From: Caldifarciminota bacterium
Lineage (GTDB): Bacteria > Hydrothermota > Hydrothermia > LBFQ01 > DSFT01
NCBI GenBank assembly: GCA_015494735.1
Contig: WGAQ01000164.1
Span: forward strand, 1-36,150
Length of the DNA: 36,150 nt
Reading direction: 5' to 3'
Shown here: piece by piece, positions 22,652-30,567 of the stretch
Layout: each line of letters begins with the position of its first letter
Position numbering within the stretch: the first letter of the stretch is position 1
Translations under genes and position numbers: made by a program
The notes under the pieces: generated by a model
Database searches by the model: none
Seen by the model: the letters and a program-made list of their open reading frames with translations, nothing else
What the model was told of the DNA's origin: nothing

Positions 22652-24031
22652 ATGAGAATGGTGAAACGATTCGACCTGGAAGATGGATTATCGGTAGCAT
22701 TCGTGGAAGGGGATTCCCTGATACCGGATATGGTGGCGTATCCGTCGGTCAGGGACAGGGTCAGGATACTGGAAAGCGGTTCTGTCGGTCGCCTTTACCT
22801 TCTGAATGAAAACGACCTGCCGGTGATAATAATAGACGGAGAAGCGCTGAAGGGTGGAAAACAGAACAGAACCCTTCGATTTACCCTTGTTCTCGGGAAG
22901 GGCAGGCACGAGATTCCAGCCTTCTGTATAGAGAGGGGAAGGTGGGGGAGAAGGAACAGGTACGGGGATTATGAAGAGCGGGAATGGAGGGCAGGTGAGG
23001 AGCTGTGGAATCTGCAGAGGGCCATCGATACGATGGAGCATCTCCGGAGGGTCGTGGAGGAGCTCTGCGGACCTGTCCCTGATCCCCGCGAGCCCTATGC
23101 TTATCTATTCGAACTTTCCAGGCAACTCCGTGATGAAATCGCTTCCGGTGGAAGATACGTGGGGGACCTTGCTCTGCTGGTGAAGATACTCCACCTTCTC
23201 TTCATTTACAGGGGACTGGAAGATGCGACTTTCCTTTACTTTGCCAGCGATGTTCTCGATGAGGTGTTTTATCTGACTGCTGATGAGATGCGGGAAATCC
23301 TGCCCGGGGCCCCTGTACCCGATACGCAGAAGGAGACCATCCTGAGGATGCTGTCGAATGTAGATGATAGGGAGTTTCCGGAGGAGATGAAGAGGGTGAG
23401 GCAGATGCGAATCGAAAAGGACAGCCTGTGCCAGTATGCAAGGGAAGTCCTTGATAGATACAGGCGGTTCTACATGCGCAGAATCGATGAACTTCGTCTG
23501 GAAAGGGATTTGAGGGAAAGGCAATTCTCTCGTACCGGGGTCCTGCCCCATGCCTTCAGAATGATGTACATAGGAGCAGACCAGTCGGATGTGTGGGGGA
23601 CGGTCGACCACTTCATGAGAATGGAGAACGTAATCAACTCCACGGAGGACTTCCTGGAAGTATTCGAAAAGAGGAATAGAAAGGTGGAAATACCCGATGT
23701 GGAGGTCCCGTCCCCTGCCACTTCAGCAGTTTTCATGAAGAGCGGAATCCCTCTGGTCTTCGAGGAGATAGCCAATCCGGAGGCCTTCAGGGACTATTTC
23801 CCCTATCTCCTGCGGTCCTTCATCATGTTCGGGGATTACATGGAACCCGCTTCTGCTATGGGTGTGGAGGAATTCCTGGCGGGTGTGAATAAACCTCACG
23901 GTAATGGGGTTCGGACCTATGAAGTCTCCGGAAACAGGATAATGGAGGCGCCGGGCAGACGGGAGACCTACTACAACGGCACGCTGGCCCACAGGGTTGT
24001 GTACAATGTGAGAGCGGGGAGGATTTTATGA
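22652..24031 (+). CDS. ARPP-1-domain-like protein
   Basis: 459 residues from ATG 22652. The N-terminal third has IDGEALKGGKQNRTL (61-75) and IPAFCIERGRW (88-98), which match what I recall of the ARPP-1 domain (DGEELVGAKQNRTLN...IPVSCVEAGRW), named for its association with ADP-ribosylglycohydrolase and phosphatase-like proteins and thought to act around NAD/ADP-ribose chemistry. The rest is helical and charged with no recognised catalytic motif. The start is fixed by a full promoter. It overlaps the next gene by ATGA (24028-24031). Confidence 0.65.
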   Translation: MRMVKRFDLEDGLSVAFVEGDSLIPDMVAYPSVRDRVRILESGSVGRLYLLNENDLPVIIIDGEALKGGKQNRTLRFTLVLGKGRHEIPAFCIERGRWGRRNRYGDYEEREWRAGEELWNLQRAIDTMEHLRRVVEELCGPVPDPREPYAYLFELSRQLRDEIASGGRYVGDLALLVKILHLLFIYRGLEDATFLYFASDVLDEVFYLTADEMREILPGAPVPDTQKETILRMLSNVDDREFPEEMKRVRQMRIEKDSLCQYAREVLDRYRRFYMRRIDELRLERDLRERQFSRTGVLPHAFRMMYIGADQSDVWGTVDHFMRMENVINSTEDFLEVFEKRNRKVEIPDVEVPSPATSAVFMKSGIPLVFEEIANPEAFRDYFPYLLRSFIMFGDYMEPASAMGVEEFLAGVNKPHGNGVRTYEVSGNRIMEAPGRRETYYNGTLAHRVVYNVRAGRIL

Positions 24032-24798
24032 TGCTCCTGCCACTGCTTTTTTCCTGGGAAGAGGTGACCGGCAGGTGGATATGGAACGATGTGGAGGTCA
24101 TATGGGTTTACAGGGAGGGAGAGAGGGAGGATGGCGTTTCCCTCCCCTGGCTGGAATTCATAGACAGAAAGACCGGAAGGGTGCTGATGAAGACGTATCG
24201 ATACGGGGAGGGCATGTCTGCCACGCTCATCGATAGTGTTCTGATAATGGATTTCGATGGGGATGGGGTGGATGAGATTCTCCTTACCTTTTCCTGGCTG
24301 GGCTCTGCGGGATACGAATCCACCTACATAATGGAGAGGAGTGGAGACGGTATAGAAGTGGTCTTCCATGAGGAAACCCATCCCCTGGATACGATAATGG
24401 ATATGGACGGGGATGGGGACCTGGAGCTGGTGATGTCCGGCGGGACCTTCTTCGTCATGACGTGCAATGCATGTAAACCGGTGTATTATCTCGTTTATGC
24501 CTACTCGAACGGAAGGTGGAGGTGCTCCCGCCAGCTGACGATGGATTACAATCTTCGTCATGCGAATGGAAATTATCGATTTTCCCCTTCGGATTCCGTC
24601 ATAGGTGGATACATGTCTCTGCGGGATTTGCAGAGGGTGGCGTTTCTTCTCTATGGAGGCAGGATGGGGGAGGCCAGGAGATTCTTCCTGAGCAGGTGGA
24701 GAGGGGATGGTGCAGAGGAGGGGTGGAGGAGGTTGATGGAAGATGTGGAGAGCAATAGGGTTCTAAGGTGCATCTATCCACAGCGGAGGGAGAGATGA
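24028..24798 (+). CDS. FG-GAP/VCBS-like protein with two Asp-rich calcium-type loops
   Basis: 256 residues. Two loops, DFDGDGVDEI (75-84) and DMDGDGDLEL (125-134), match the calcium-binding DxDGDGxxE pattern of FG-GAP/VCBS blades. The N-terminus (MMLLPLLFSW) is a short hydrophobic stretch, perhaps a minimal signal; such repeat proteins are often exported. The C-terminal 60 residues are basic and helical. It is coupled to both neighbours by ATGA overlaps. Partner or ligand unknown. Confidence 0.65.
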   Translation: MMLLPLLFSWEEVTGRWIWNDVEVIWVYREGEREDGVSLPWLEFIDRKTGRVLMKTYRYGEGMSATLIDSVLIMDFDGDGVDEILLTFSWLGSAGYESTYIMERSGDGIEVVFHEETHPLDTIMDMDGDGDLELVMSGGTFFVMTCNACKPVYYLVYAYSNGRWRCSRQLTMDYNLRHANGNYRFSPSDSVIGGYMSLRDLQRVAFLLYGGRMGEARRFFLSRWRGDGAEEGWRRLMEDVESNRVLRCIYPQRRER

Positions 24799-25022
24799 AG
24801 GATTATATATGCCGGAAGTTGCAGTACGAGCTGGAGCGCATGGGCAGGAAACCCCATTACTCGTGCGGGAAAGTGAAGCATTATCTGGAAAGGATTCGCC
24901 GGAGGGGTGAGCCCTGTCTTATGGCTTTTCTGAGGAGGATTCTAAATGCGTGCTCCCGCGGGGATTATGAGGAAGGGATATCTTTCGTAAAGCGTGCAGT
25001 TTCCGGGTGTTGTTTGCGGTAG
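24795..25022 (+). CDS. Small basic protein of unknown function
   Basis: 75 residues from ATG 24795, which overlaps the preceding stop (ATGA) and is preceded by GGAGGGAG. It is helical and rich in Arg, Lys and Cys (YICRK, YSCGK, PCLM, NACSR, SGCC). Five to six Cys could bind metal but form no standard zinc-finger spacing. The stop codon TAG directly abuts the mutS -10 box. Function unknown. Confidence 0.6.
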   Translation: MKDYICRKLQYELERMGRKPHYSCGKVKHYLERIRRRGEPCLMAFLRRILNACSRGDYEEGISFVKRAVSGCCLR

Positions 25023-25034
25023 TAAAATTTCCCC
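25023..25034 (+). promoter_or_regulatory. Leaderless promoter -10 of mutS
   Basis: TAAAAT (25023-25028), 6 bases, GTG 25035. The hexamer begins on the base after the TAG stop of the previous gene. Confidence 0.65.
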
Positions 25035-27521
25035 GTGGCCGAAAAGACTTCCCCCATTTACAGGCAGTATAAGAGGCTCAAGGAAAAGTACAGGGACGCC
25101 ATACTCCTGTTTCGACTGGGGGATTTCTACGAGATGTTCTTCGAAGACGCATACAAGGCCTCGAAGGTCCTCAATCTAACCCTCACTTCCAAGCCCATGG
25201 GGAAAAATCTCCGGGTTCCCATGTGCGGAATTCCAGTCAAGGCCGCCAACTCCTACATAAAGCGCCTCCTGAATGCTGGATACAAGGTGGCCATCGCGGA
25301 GCAGATGGACGAGATGGAGACGAAGAGGCTCATGAAGAGGGAGGTGGTGGAGGTTCTCACTCCGGGGACCATCATGGATGAGGACTTTCTGAGCGATTCG
25401 GAAAACAATTACATCGCCGGTATATTCAGGGATGGGGGGAAAGTGGGTCTTTCTCTCCTGGATGTTTCCACGGGGGAATTCACCCTGTACGAGGGGAGGA
25501 TGGACGAGGTGGTGGACTTCCTGAACCGGATGGATGTGCGTGAAATCGTGGTGCCAGAGGGGATGGATTTCGCCCGCAGACTTTCCAGGAGTGTGCATCA
25601 GGTGGAGTTTCCTTCCGTGGAATTCGATTTCGTCTCTGCAAAGGAGGTTATAAAGGATTTCTTTGGAAGGGGTATCGAATCCTTCGTTGGTCTCAGGATT
25701 CCGGTGGCGTCGGTCAGGGCGGCAGGGGCCCTTTTGAGATACGTGCGGCAGAACAAAGGGGGTCTCGTAAAGCACATAAGGCACCTGAGGGTGGGTAAAC
25801 TGGGCAACTACATGATTCTCGACCCTCAGACCATACGCAATCTGGAACTGGTGGATAATATACGGGGAGATGCTTCTGGGATGACCCTCCTGCGGGTACT
25901 GGACAGGTGCGTTACCCCCGTGGGAAAGAGGGCTCTGCGCCGGGCCATACTGAATCCATACAGGAATCCCGACAGGATAGAAAGGCGTCTGGACAGGATA
26001 GAAGCGCTGATGGAGATGGACAGGAAACTCAGGAGTGTGAGGGATATACTGTCCCGCATGGGGGACCCGGAGAGGAAGATGGGGAAGGTGTCCATGGGCA
26101 GGATTTCCCCTGTAGAGATGCGGAATCTGGCCCTGTCCATGACCCTGTGGAAGGAGGTGAAGGAAGAGCTATCCCCCCTTGCCCCCTTTCAGGATTTCTT
26201 CAGGGAGTCCGAATCCCTCGAAGAGATAGCCGGAAAGATTCTGAGTACCCTGTCGGAGAATCCACCCTACAATATTTCGGAGGGAAATGTGGTCAGGGAG
26301 GGGGTGGATGAGAATCTGGACAGGTACAGGAAGGTGCTGGAGGATGCTGCCCGCAGGTTGAAGGAACTGGAGGAGAGGGAGCGGGAGGCCACGGGCATTC
26401 CCACCCTTCGCATAGGATATAACTCTGTCTTCGGTTATTACATAGAAATCACGAAACCCCACAGGGACAGGGTTCCGGACCACTGGGAAGGGGTCCAGAC
26501 GCTGGTTAACACCATCCGCTTCAAGAGTCCGGAGCTGGTCGAAATCGAAAGGGAAATCGTCGAGGCGAAGGAGCGCATCCTCTCGATAGAGAAGCTCATT
26601 TTCGACCAGTTGAGGAACCTTCTGCTCTCCAATGCCCCTGTTCTCAGGCGATTCTTCGAATACCTGGGGGAACTGGACCTGGATGCATCCATCGCCACCG
26701 TTTCCATAGAGAGGAAGTTCGTTCGTCCCACCTTCAATTCCGAAGGTCTTTACGAAATCAGAGGGGGGAGGCATCCGGTGGTGGAGGAGACTGCGGAGGA
26801 ATTCATACCCAACGATTTGCACCTGGACGATGAGCAGACCATAATAATCCTTACGGGTCCCAATATGTCAGGTAAGTCCACATATCTGCGTCAGAACGCC
26901 CTTATAGTGCTGATGGCCCATATGGGATTCTTCGTCCCGGCCGAATCGGCCAGGATAAATCTCACAGACAGGGTCTTCAGCAGGGTGGGGGCTTCCGATG
27001 ACATATCCCGGGGACTCTCCACCTTCATGGCGGAGATGGTGGAAACGGCCACCATTCTTAACAATGCCACCCGCAACAGTTTTGTTATCCTGGACGAAGT
27101 GGGCAGGGGCACATCCACCTTCGACGGGATGGCCATAGCGAGGGCGGTGGTGGAATACCTTTCCAGATTCGTGAGGGCCAGGACCCTCTTTGCAACCCAC
27201 TATTCGGAACTCGCTTCTCTGGAGGACGAACTGGACAACGTTTCCTCCTACACGATGGAGGTCAGGGAATTCGGGGATGAGGTCATATTCACCCGCAGGG
27301 TGGTGAGGGGAAGGAGCGACCGCAGTTATGGCGTGTACGTGGCCCGCATAGCAGGGCTGCCGGATTGGGTGGTGAAGAGGGCGCAGGAGTTGCTCCTGGA
27401 GTACGAGGCCAGCAGAGGGCCCGAATTCCTCCTGAATCTGGACCCGGATAATCTCACTCCCCGTCAGGCTCTCGAATTGCTGTACCGTCTGAAGGAGATG
27501 GCAGAAAAGAAGAACGATTAG
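25035..27521 (+). CDS. mutS: DNA mismatch repair ATPase MutS
   Basis: 828 residues, typical for MutS1. The mismatch-reading Phe-X-Glu lies in GDFYEMF (Phe31, Glu33). Connector, lever and clamp domains follow. The ATPase has Walker A GPNMSGKST (608-616), Walker B ILDEVGRGTST, and FATHYSEL. It recognises mismatches as a dimer and recruits MutL; no mutL lies in the window. GTG 25035 is chosen because a -10 box ends 6 bases upstream and the N-terminal MAEKTSPIYRQYKRLKEKY aligns with known MutS starts. It converges with a Roadblock-type gene with a 4-base overlap of the ends. Confidence 0.97.
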   Translation: MAEKTSPIYRQYKRLKEKYRDAILLFRLGDFYEMFFEDAYKASKVLNLTLTSKPMGKNLRVPMCGIPVKAANSYIKRLLNAGYKVAIAEQMDEMETKRLMKREVVEVLTPGTIMDEDFLSDSENNYIAGIFRDGGKVGLSLLDVSTGEFTLYEGRMDEVVDFLNRMDVREIVVPEGMDFARRLSRSVHQVEFPSVEFDFVSAKEVIKDFFGRGIESFVGLRIPVASVRAAGALLRYVRQNKGGLVKHIRHLRVGKLGNYMILDPQTIRNLELVDNIRGDASGMTLLRVLDRCVTPVGKRALRRAILNPYRNPDRIERRLDRIEALMEMDRKLRSVRDILSRMGDPERKMGKVSMGRISPVEMRNLALSMTLWKEVKEELSPLAPFQDFFRESESLEEIAGKILSTLSENPPYNISEGNVVREGVDENLDRYRKVLEDAARRLKELEEREREATGIPTLRIGYNSVFGYYIEITKPHRDRVPDHWEGVQTLVNTIRFKSPELVEIEREIVEAKERILSIEKLIFDQLRNLLLSNAPVLRRFFEYLGELDLDASIATVSIERKFVRPTFNSEGLYEIRGGRHPVVEETAEEFIPNDLHLDDEQTIIILTGPNMSGKSTYLRQNALIVLMAHMGFFVPAESARINLTDRVFSRVGASDDISRGLSTFMAEMVETATILNNATRNSFVILDEVGRGTSTFDGMAIARAVVEYLSRFVRARTLFATHYSELASLEDELDNVSSYTMEVREFGDEVIFTRRVVRGRSDRSYGVYVARIAGLPDWVVKRAQELLLEYEASRGPEFLLNLDPDNLTPRQALELLYRLKEMAEKKND

Positions 27522-27829
27522 CTCTGTCCCAGTTTCTCCGCTATCCGGTGAAGCATTTCCCTGCAGAATCCGAATGGCCTGTCAGATGGAGCGACGCAGG
27601 TGAGGGCCCTTTCGGGACCGATGGACAATATCAACAGGGTTATACTCTTGCCGACGGCTATCAGTTCATTCATGTTCAGTTTCTCCATTCTGATGAGAAG
27701 GTCCTCTATCTGCCCGGTGCTCAGGAATTCCGTCATGTCCACATCCTCCACGTATTTTCGCGCTTTTCTATCGAATATGCCGATTGCGAGGATATCCTTA
27801 TACCTGCTTTTTAGTTCCCCTATGGACAT
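27518..27829 (-). CDS. Roadblock/LC7-like small protein
   Basis: 103 residues. The start (RYKDILAIGIFDRKARKYVEDVDMTEFL) has the strand pattern of a Roadblock/LC7 fold, in which a strand 'xxxGVxxxDxxG' opens the domain, and the C-terminal helix is conserved in shape. Similarity is weaker than for its neighbours. It is the fourth and last gene of a cluster of such proteins, overlapping the previous gene by 32 bases and the mutS stop by 4. Roadblock proteins usually regulate small Ras-like GTPases (MglB type), but no GTPase is encoded nearby. Confidence 0.55.
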   Translation of the reverse strand: MSIGELKSRYKDILAIGIFDRKARKYVEDVDMTEFLSTGQIEDLLIRMEKLNMNELIAVGKSITLLILSIGPERALTCVAPSDRPFGFCREMLHRIAEKLGQS

Positions 27830-28409
27830 GCTTCTTCAACCTCCTCACCGATTGCCGTATGATTCCCAGGAATCTCTTTTCCATACAGTATCCCATCAAT
27901 ACCGTATCACCTTCCCTCATGATGTACAGGGCTCCCCCTTTACCGGTGCACATGAGTTCGGACAGCCCCTCCACTATTTTTCCGGCGGATTCCCACAGTT
28001 GCATGACCTCTTTTATCTTCTCATCCCTTACGTTCTGGCTCCCGATGATTCTGTCCCCCATCACCAGTGCGAACCAGCCGGTCTCCGGTGTGGGGCACGT
28101 GGATTCTTCCACCTCCGTCACCTCTTCCCGGGTCTGCCCTGAGGGACTCAGAAAAACTGCCTGGAGTATGGCATCTTCTATGGGAAGGGAAAATTCTTCC
28201 ATTACGGATGCGGTTTCCACCTGAACTTTACCCCTGTAGGACGCCACATACCGGATGCAGTCTTCGCTATCTCCCCGGGAGAACCAGGTTATGGTTCCGT
28301 CCTTTACGTGTATTTCCGCATCCTCCGTCTTTATTACATACGAGCCTTCCAGAACTTTGAGCATCTGAAGGGTATCCAGCAGCGACAAATCCCCCTTAAT
28401 CTCCAGCAT
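27798..28409 (-). CDS. DUF4388 (PATAN-like) plus Roadblock-like protein
   Basis: 203 residues from ATG 28409. The N-terminal 60 residues (GDLSLLDTLQMLKVLEGSYVIKTEDAEIHVKDGTITWFSRGD) match DUF4388/PATAN, a domain common in GTPase-linked signalling proteins of gliding bacteria. The C-terminal half (GWFALVMGDRIIGSQNVRDEK ... GGALYIMREGDTVLMGYC) looks Roadblock-like. A TTG six bases upstream is an alternative start; ATG is preferred because GGAGAG lies 8 bases before it. It overlaps the preceding gene by 14 bases. Confidence 0.7.
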   Translation of the reverse strand: MLEIKGDLSLLDTLQMLKVLEGSYVIKTEDAEIHVKDGTITWFSRGDSEDCIRYVASYRGKVQVETASVMEEFSLPIEDAILQAVFLSPSGQTREEVTEVEESTCPTPETGWFALVMGDRIIGSQNVRDEKIKEVMQLWESAGKIVEGLSELMCTGKGGALYIMREGDTVLMGYCMEKRFLGIIRQSVRRLKKHVHRGTKKQV

Positions 28410-28788
28410 TTTCAAAACTCTCCAGTGCTCTCTTTATGGCGGCCCTCCAGAAGCCGAGGCTCGTTTCCCTCAATATCCCCGACGCCAGTACGTACCGGCT
28501 ATCGGGCAGGGCGGTAAATAGCACGTATCCCCTCTCCATCTCGAAGGTGAGACTTTTGAAGTCCTGGAGGGCTTTCCTTATGAATGGATTCCGTGCGTTC
28601 TTCTGCCTTTCCAGGACTGTGTAGTTGAATATGTGCAGGAGATTTTCCTTGACTTTATCTCTGGATTCGACTGCGTCTTTCCACATATCCAGCACCACCT
28701 TCCTGTCGATGGTATCTATCAGCACAAGGAACCTGCAACCCCTTACCTCATGGAACAGTTCTTCCAGCCTTCTTTTCAGTCTTTCCAT
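28396..28788 (-). CDS. Roadblock/LC7-like protein
   Basis: 130 residues. It starts with a helix (LKRRLEELFHEVRGCRFLVLIDTIDRKVVL), then a long charged helix, then the strand pair RGYVLFTALPDSRYVLASGI and a final helix, as expected for a Roadblock/LC7 fold. GGAGG lies 6 bases before ATG 28788. It is one base from the stop of the next upstream gene. It probably forms homo- or hetero-dimers with its neighbours. Confidence 0.6.
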   Translation of the reverse strand: MERLKRRLEELFHEVRGCRFLVLIDTIDRKVVLDMWKDAVESRDKVKENLLHIFNYTVLERQKNARNPFIRKALQDFKSLTFEMERGYVLFTALPDSRYVLASGILRETSLGFWRAAIKRALESFENAGD

Positions 28789-28789
28789 T

Positions 28790-29161
28790 TCATTCCTCCA
28801 CTATCTTCAATATCTGGGGAGTTATTTCGTCTATTATCCTCCTCAGGGCCCCTATTCCCAGCTCGCTCGTCGTTGCGCCCATTATTCCATAATTCCCTAT
28901 TACCACCATCTGGAGGTGGGCGGCTTCCAGCTCCAGAACGACACTCCTTAAGGGACCGTCTATCTCCTCCGGCATGCTGGAGACGAACTTGTTTATTTCG
29001 TACCACAGGTCCGCATGAAAGGCCGCAGCCGCTTCCTCATCGTAATCGGGGACATCCATCAGGGATACGAGCATGAAACCATCCCTATCGAAGAGGGCAA
29101 GCCCGAGAATCTGGGGAACCTGTTCCTTTACTTTCTTAAATATTTCCAGAACCTCTTTCAT
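28790..29161 (-). CDS. Roadblock/LC7 (MglB-like) protein
   Basis: 123 residues and the clearest member of the cluster: FKKVKEQVPQILGLALFDRDGFMLVSL is the opening helix and strand with the DRDG turn, and later VVIGNYGIMGATTSELGIGALRRIIDEI fits the central strands and last helix. MglB-type proteins act as GAPs for MglA-like GTPases and set polarity or motility. First gene of the four-gene unit. Its promoter may be the TAAAAT at 29217-29212 (minus), which would give a leader of about 45 bases. Confidence 0.75.
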   Translation of the reverse strand: MKEVLEIFKKVKEQVPQILGLALFDRDGFMLVSLMDVPDYDEEAAAAFHADLWYEINKFVSSMPEEIDGPLRSVVLELEAAHLQMVVIGNYGIMGATTSELGIGALRRIIDEITPQILKIVEE

Positions 29162-29232
29162 ACGATCAGCCTTTCTCTCGAAAAAAATTTACATTCGTCG
29201 CTATACATATAATTTTAAATCCTGACTGCCCG

Positions 29233-29271
29233 GAGGCAAATTTCACACTTTAATACCTGTAGTGTTGCCTC
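29233..29271. other. Two-part hairpin between the Roadblock operon and the membrane-protein gene
   Basis: Inner stem ACACT/AGTGT with an 11-base loop and outer stem GAGGCA/TGCCTC, separated on one side by a 6-base bulge. It could be a terminator, a leader structure of the divergent transcripts, or an operator. No T run follows. Confidence 0.4.
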
Positions 29272-29336
29272 TAATCAATCCAGCGAGGTTATGCCGACAG
29301 CATTCTTCATGCCCTGTTATCCATGAATATCTTCTT

Positions 29337-29352
29337 TAAACTTTTCGCCATC
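29337..29352 (+). promoter_or_regulatory. Possible promoter -10 of the membrane-protein gene
   Basis: TAAACT (29337-29342) lies 10 bases before ATG 29353. If it is the promoter, the upstream in-frame ATG at 29323 cannot be used. Confidence 0.35.
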
Positions 29353-30567
29353 ATGTCCAATCTGAAGAAAATCGTTTCCGCATCCCTCTTCCTTTTTATG
29401 ATGGCTGCCCTGTATGGGTTCCTCATGCGCTGGTACAACGCCTTCGGCCTTCCGGGGTTCGACTACTTCCGGTTCCTGCAGGCCCATTCCCATGTGGCTT
29501 TTCTGGGATGGGGATTCGTGGCTGCATCCGCCCTCCACGTCCTGACATTCGGTGACGGTTGCAGGGGGCGCAGGGGAATCTTCGTTTCCCTGTGGATTAT
29601 GCTCTTTTCAATGGCTTCCATCCTCATAACATTTCCCCTCTACGGGTACAGGGGGCTGACCGTTGTGTTCCTTTCCCTCTTTGTTCTGGCCTCCTATGTG
29701 TATTCCTTCTGCTTCTTCCAGTGCATAAAGGGAAGGAAGGGCCTGACGTACAGATTCATCCGATTTTCCATACTCCTGTATCTGATTTCCACTTTCGCCA
29801 TCTGGGCCCTGGCTCCCATAATCATCCTCATAGGTAAGAATACGGCCCTTTACTTCAACGATATATATTTCTTTCTGCACTTCCTTTACAACGGATTCTT
29901 CGTCTTCGCGATTTCGGGACTCTTCTTCCACGTGTTCGGTGTGCGGGAGGATTACGTTTGGAAATTCTTCTACCTGAACGCAGTTGCCGTGTTTCCCGCG
30001 TACGCCCTTTCCCTGCTATGGAAGGCGGTTCCCGTATGGGTCAACGGTCTGGGACTTGCAGCGGCTATCCTGCAGTTGATTGCAGTTTACTGGCTCGTGA
30101 AGGGGTTTTCGGAGGCTGTGTCTGGATTGTCCCTTTCCTGTAAACTGGTCGTGGGTGCTGGAGTCCTCTCCTATGCTCTGAAGGTGGTGATTCAACTGTT
30201 CTCTGCTTTTCCTCCTGTGGTATCTGCTGCGGTTTCTCTCAAACCCTATCTGGTAATCGGCTACCTCCATCTCATAACTCTGGGCTTCATGAGCACCCTT
30301 CTGATATACTTCCTGGTGGATTCGGGTCTCGTACGGAGAAATGCTATCTTCGATGCGGGATTCTGGTCCTTCTTCTACAGCGGAGCCCTGAAGGTGACCC
30401 TTCTCATAACGGCTGGCCTTGCCATGTGGTGGATGGACATCAGGCTCCGGTACATCAATCAGATTCTCTTCTGGATAACCGTTTTCCTGTACTCGGGGGT
30501 GCTCCTCATGTGGGTGGGGAGCCTTCTGCCCGCGGATAGGGGGAAGGACATCAGAGATTCAGTATGA
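29353..30567 (+). CDS. Polytopic membrane protein with His motifs (heme-copper oxidase/NnrS-like)
   Basis: 404 residues from ATG 29353 (414 from the in-frame ATG 29323). About 12 membrane helices. LQAHSHVAFLGWG near the start, FFLHFLYNGFFVFAISG in the middle and GYLHLITLGFMSTLL later place His residues in membrane helices, a pattern I recall from uncharacterised membrane proteins of Bacteroidetes and from heme-copper-oxidase-like and NnrS families. It may bind heme, but lacks a recognisable Cu-B set by eye. Substrate or function unknown. The end overlaps mgtE convergently by 17 bases. Confidence 0.65.
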   Translation: MSNLKKIVSASLFLFMMAALYGFLMRWYNAFGLPGFDYFRFLQAHSHVAFLGWGFVAASALHVLTFGDGCRGRRGIFVSLWIMLFSMASILITFPLYGYRGLTVVFLSLFVLASYVYSFCFFQCIKGRKGLTYRFIRFSILLYLISTFAIWALAPIIILIGKNTALYFNDIYFFLHFLYNGFFVFAISGLFFHVFGVREDYVWKFFYLNAVAVFPAYALSLLWKAVPVWVNGLGLAAAILQLIAVYWLVKGFSEAVSGLSLSCKLVVGAGVLSYALKVVIQLFSAFPPVVSAAVSLKPYLVIGYLHLITLGFMSTLLIYFLVDSGLVRRNAIFDAGFWSFFYSGALKVTLLITAGLAMWWMDIRLRYINQILFWITVFLYSGVLLMWVGSLLPADRGKDIRDSV

